DNA from: Trichomonas vaginalis G3
Taxonomy: Eukaryota; Parabasalia; Trichomonadida; Trichomonadidae
Reading direction: 5' to 3'
Assembly (NCBI RefSeq): GCF_026262505.1
Contig: NC_067208.1
Coordinates: forward strand, 1,178,001-1,242,000
Length of the DNA: 64,000 nucleotides
A program made the position numbers and the translations under genes. How positions within the stretch are numbered: position 1 is the stretch's first letter; each line of letters starts with the position of its first letter. Below the pieces are notes generated by a model. The model was given only the letters and a program-made list of their open reading frames with translations. It searched no databases and was not told the origin of the DNA. Positions 62,407-64,000 of the stretch are shown in pieces.

Positions 62407-64000
62407 ATGACAGCAACAAACAACAACAGCAACTATATCGTTTCTGATGGAAAAGTTATTGATTCATTAGCTGAGGAATTAGTTGTGGCAGAAACTAAAA
62501 CCCTCAACGAAAGAATTAGTGAAAATAAGATTGATTTACATAACTACCTCAAACATGATGGAGGAAGAGGAAGGAAAACTGGTATGGCTTTATTAGTAAA
62601 TAAAATTTCAAATTTAACGATTATAGATATTGATATCAATAAATCGTACAATGATGAACTTAAAGAAACAGTTAGAAAAGATATTTTATCAAAACTTTCG
62701 GATAAAGATGTTATCGTTAAAACCGCTTCAGGAGGTCTTCACATTTATTGCAACACTAATTTCTTCTATGCAGTTTCGAACAGAATGATTAAATGTTATT
62801 CCTGCAATGATTATGATATTGATATAATGACTTCTATGGATGATTCAAAGCGTTCTTTAGTAGTTATGGCTGATTCAAGAGTTCGAAAGAATGCATCAGA
62901 ACCAATCAATACATACTCATTCATTCGCGGAAGTTATGATTCAACATTAACTAGAACAGTGAATGATATATTAAATGATTTGAATATTAAGGTAAGAGTT
63001 GAACAGAAGAACGAAGAAATAAAGACTATCATGAATGAAAACAAAGATGTAAACATTGACGATAAACTTGCCCAGAGCATAGTTGATGGCATCAGTGATT
63101 TTGAAGTACATAATGACGGTGGAAACATGAATTTGGAAAAAGAAATAACATTATTCACACTGTTTCAAGCAATTAATTCGTTACCTAATCATTTAATTAA
63201 TGAAGCATACGATAACGTTTATAACTTCTGCAATTTAACAGAAAATGCAAAAAGTAATTTTGAAAAAGCACGTAGTAGATATGCACATTTAATGACTTCT
63301 CCATTTGTTTTAGTGAAGATTCTGAAACTTTATCAAAAAGAATATTATGATGAATATGTTTTACCTTTATTATGTAAACCAAAAATAACATTTGATATCA
63401 AACTTGATGACTCGTTTTTGATAACAGATATTAGACGCAAAGCTGAAAATCATCAGTATAAAAACAGTTCTGAAGTAATTGAGGATTTATCACGTGTAAT
63501 CCGTTTTGTAGATTATGGAAACAAATACTTCATTCAGAAAGATTACAACATACACGACAAAATGAATCAAATATCATTCGTTCTTCAATCAAACATGAAA
63601 GAGTCACTTAAAATGATTAAATTATTTAAAGAAGAAGGTAAAACAATAACAGCATGGGACGTACTACTAAATCAATTGTCTTCATTAACCGTTAAGGGTG
63701 TTTGCTTTAAATCTGATTCCCCAGATGTTTTCTCAACGTTTCAAGGTTATAAATACAACGTTCTCGAAAAAGTAGATTACCCAAAAATTGAGATGTTTAT
63801 GGATTTCATTAAAGAAGCCATTTGTGATAATAACGATGAAGTGTATAAATACCTTCTCGGCTGGATTGCATCAATGATTCAACATCCTGGAATCAAGAAT
63901 GAAACAGCAATTATTTTGAAAGGACTTCAGGGAACAGGTAAAAACAGATTTACAGACATTATTTCTGAACTCCTCGCTGGTTATTCATGTAAAAACATTA
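62407..64000 (+). mobile_element. Virus-like unit D, left part only (primase-helicase type)
   Basis: Starts directly after Polinton C and runs off the window. One gene is visible and it looks whole so far, with no breaks in the part seen. Its leader and base composition resemble element B. It may be the beginning of a separate element or the continuation of C. An unbroken frame of more than 530 codons suggests a young insertion. Confidence 0.5.
62407..64000 (+). CDS. Primase-polymerase/SF3 helicase fusion, at least 531 aa, 3' end outside window
   Basis: ATG at 62407 behind a T-tract and TATATAAATG; the frame stays open to the last base. The N-terminal part has TIIDIDINK (D74, D76) and KTASGGLHIY (108-114), the metal-binding and SGGxH motifs of archaeo-eukaryotic primases of the prim-pol type. 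Further on, the region about 445-500 (FMDFIKEAICDN, YKYLLGWIASMIQHPGIKN) matches the segment before the helicase core of D5-type proteins, and IILKGLQGTGKNRFTDII (502-519) is an SF3-type Walker A. Such fusions start replication in virophages, Polinton-like viruses and large DNA viruses. The helicase end lies outside the window. Element B uses PolB instead, so this is a different replication module. Confidence 0.8.
   Translation, partial: MTATNNNSNYIVSDGKVIDSLAEELVVAETKTLNERISENKIDLHNYLKHDGGRGRKTGMALLVNKISNLTIIDIDINKSYNDELKETVRKDILSKLSDKDVIVKTASGGLHIYCNTNFFYAVSNRMIKCYSCNDYDIDIMTSMDDSKRSLVVMADSRVRKNASEPINTYSFIRGSYDSTLTRTVNDILNDLNIKVRVEQKNEEIKTIMNENKDVNIDDKLAQSIVDGISDFEVHNDGGNMNLEKEITLFTLFQAINSLPNHLINEAYDNVYNFCNLTENAKSNFEKARSRYAHLMTSPFVLVKILKLYQKEYYDEYVLPLLCKPKITFDIKLDDSFLITDIRRKAENHQYKNSSEVIEDLSRVIRFVDYGNKYFIQKDYNIHDKMNQISFVLQSNMKESLKMIKLFKEEGKTITAWDVLLNQLSSLTVKGVCFKSDSPDVFSTFQGYKYNVLEKVDYPKIEMFMDFIKEAICDNNDEVYKYLLGWIASMIQHPGIKNETAIILKGLQGTGKNRFTDIISELLAGYSCKNI

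Overview
The window looks like nuclear DNA of a parabasalid protist, probably a trichomonad of the Tritrichomonas or Trichomonas kind. The reasons are the AT-rich, intron-poor DNA, short 5' leaders with TCACTTTT-type initiators, decayed surface-protein copies with a beta-helix-like pattern, an ankyrin gene, a large MULE transposon and several Polinton/Maverick fossils. The species is an inference; no rRNA gene is present to confirm it.

Layout. 1-3395: at least four decayed tandem copies of a beta-helix-type surface protein gene. 3396-6850: Polinton fragment A (capsid-type gene and three others). 6853 to about 22600: Polinton B, a long fossil with a protein-primed-type DNA polymerase B, retrovirus-like integrase, tail-fibre-like gene, minor and major capsid candidates, packaging ATPase and small virion-type genes. 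23224-24180: the host gene for ribosomal stalk protein P0, an island of optimised codon use. 24181-30896: gene-free DNA holding a 3.6-kb element with clear terminal inverted repeats and target duplication, in which two further 1.1-kb elements are nested. 30897-33086: a broken ankyrin-repeat gene whose repeats are separated by AT-rich spacers. 33163-38973: an intact gene for a 1936-residue Lys/Asn/Gln-rich protein of unknown role. 39293-40396: another incomplete beta-helix-type gene. 42001-49129: a 7.1-kb MULE with inverted repeats of 1.0-1.1 kb and a 9-bp target duplication; its frameshifted transposase carries a UBA-like segment and about 41 copies of a 48-bp unit. 49188-50855: an intact GH47 alpha-mannosidase gene, starting 58 bp from the MULE end. 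51533-52460: two 264-bp direct repeats around a 120-bp tandem array. 52461 to about 62250: Polinton C (ATPase, capsid-type candidates, tail-fibre-like gene, integrase). 62407-64000: the start of a fourth virus-like unit, D, with a primase-polymerase/SF3 helicase open at the right edge.

How the parts relate. A and C share a less AT-rich style and dense divergent/convergent packing. B and D share more AT-rich DNA and start codons preceded by a T-tract and often ATAAATG. Each A/C-type unit lies directly beside a B/D-type unit. The most unusual points are phage tail-collar-like fibre genes in both Polinton types, a different replication module in D (primase-helicase) from B (PolB), an HNH-like zinc module inside the PolB gene, and a small CCG-motif protein shared by B and C.

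Limits. All family names come from reading motifs by eye. Outer ends of the Polintons are approximate because I could not find convincing paired terminal repeats.
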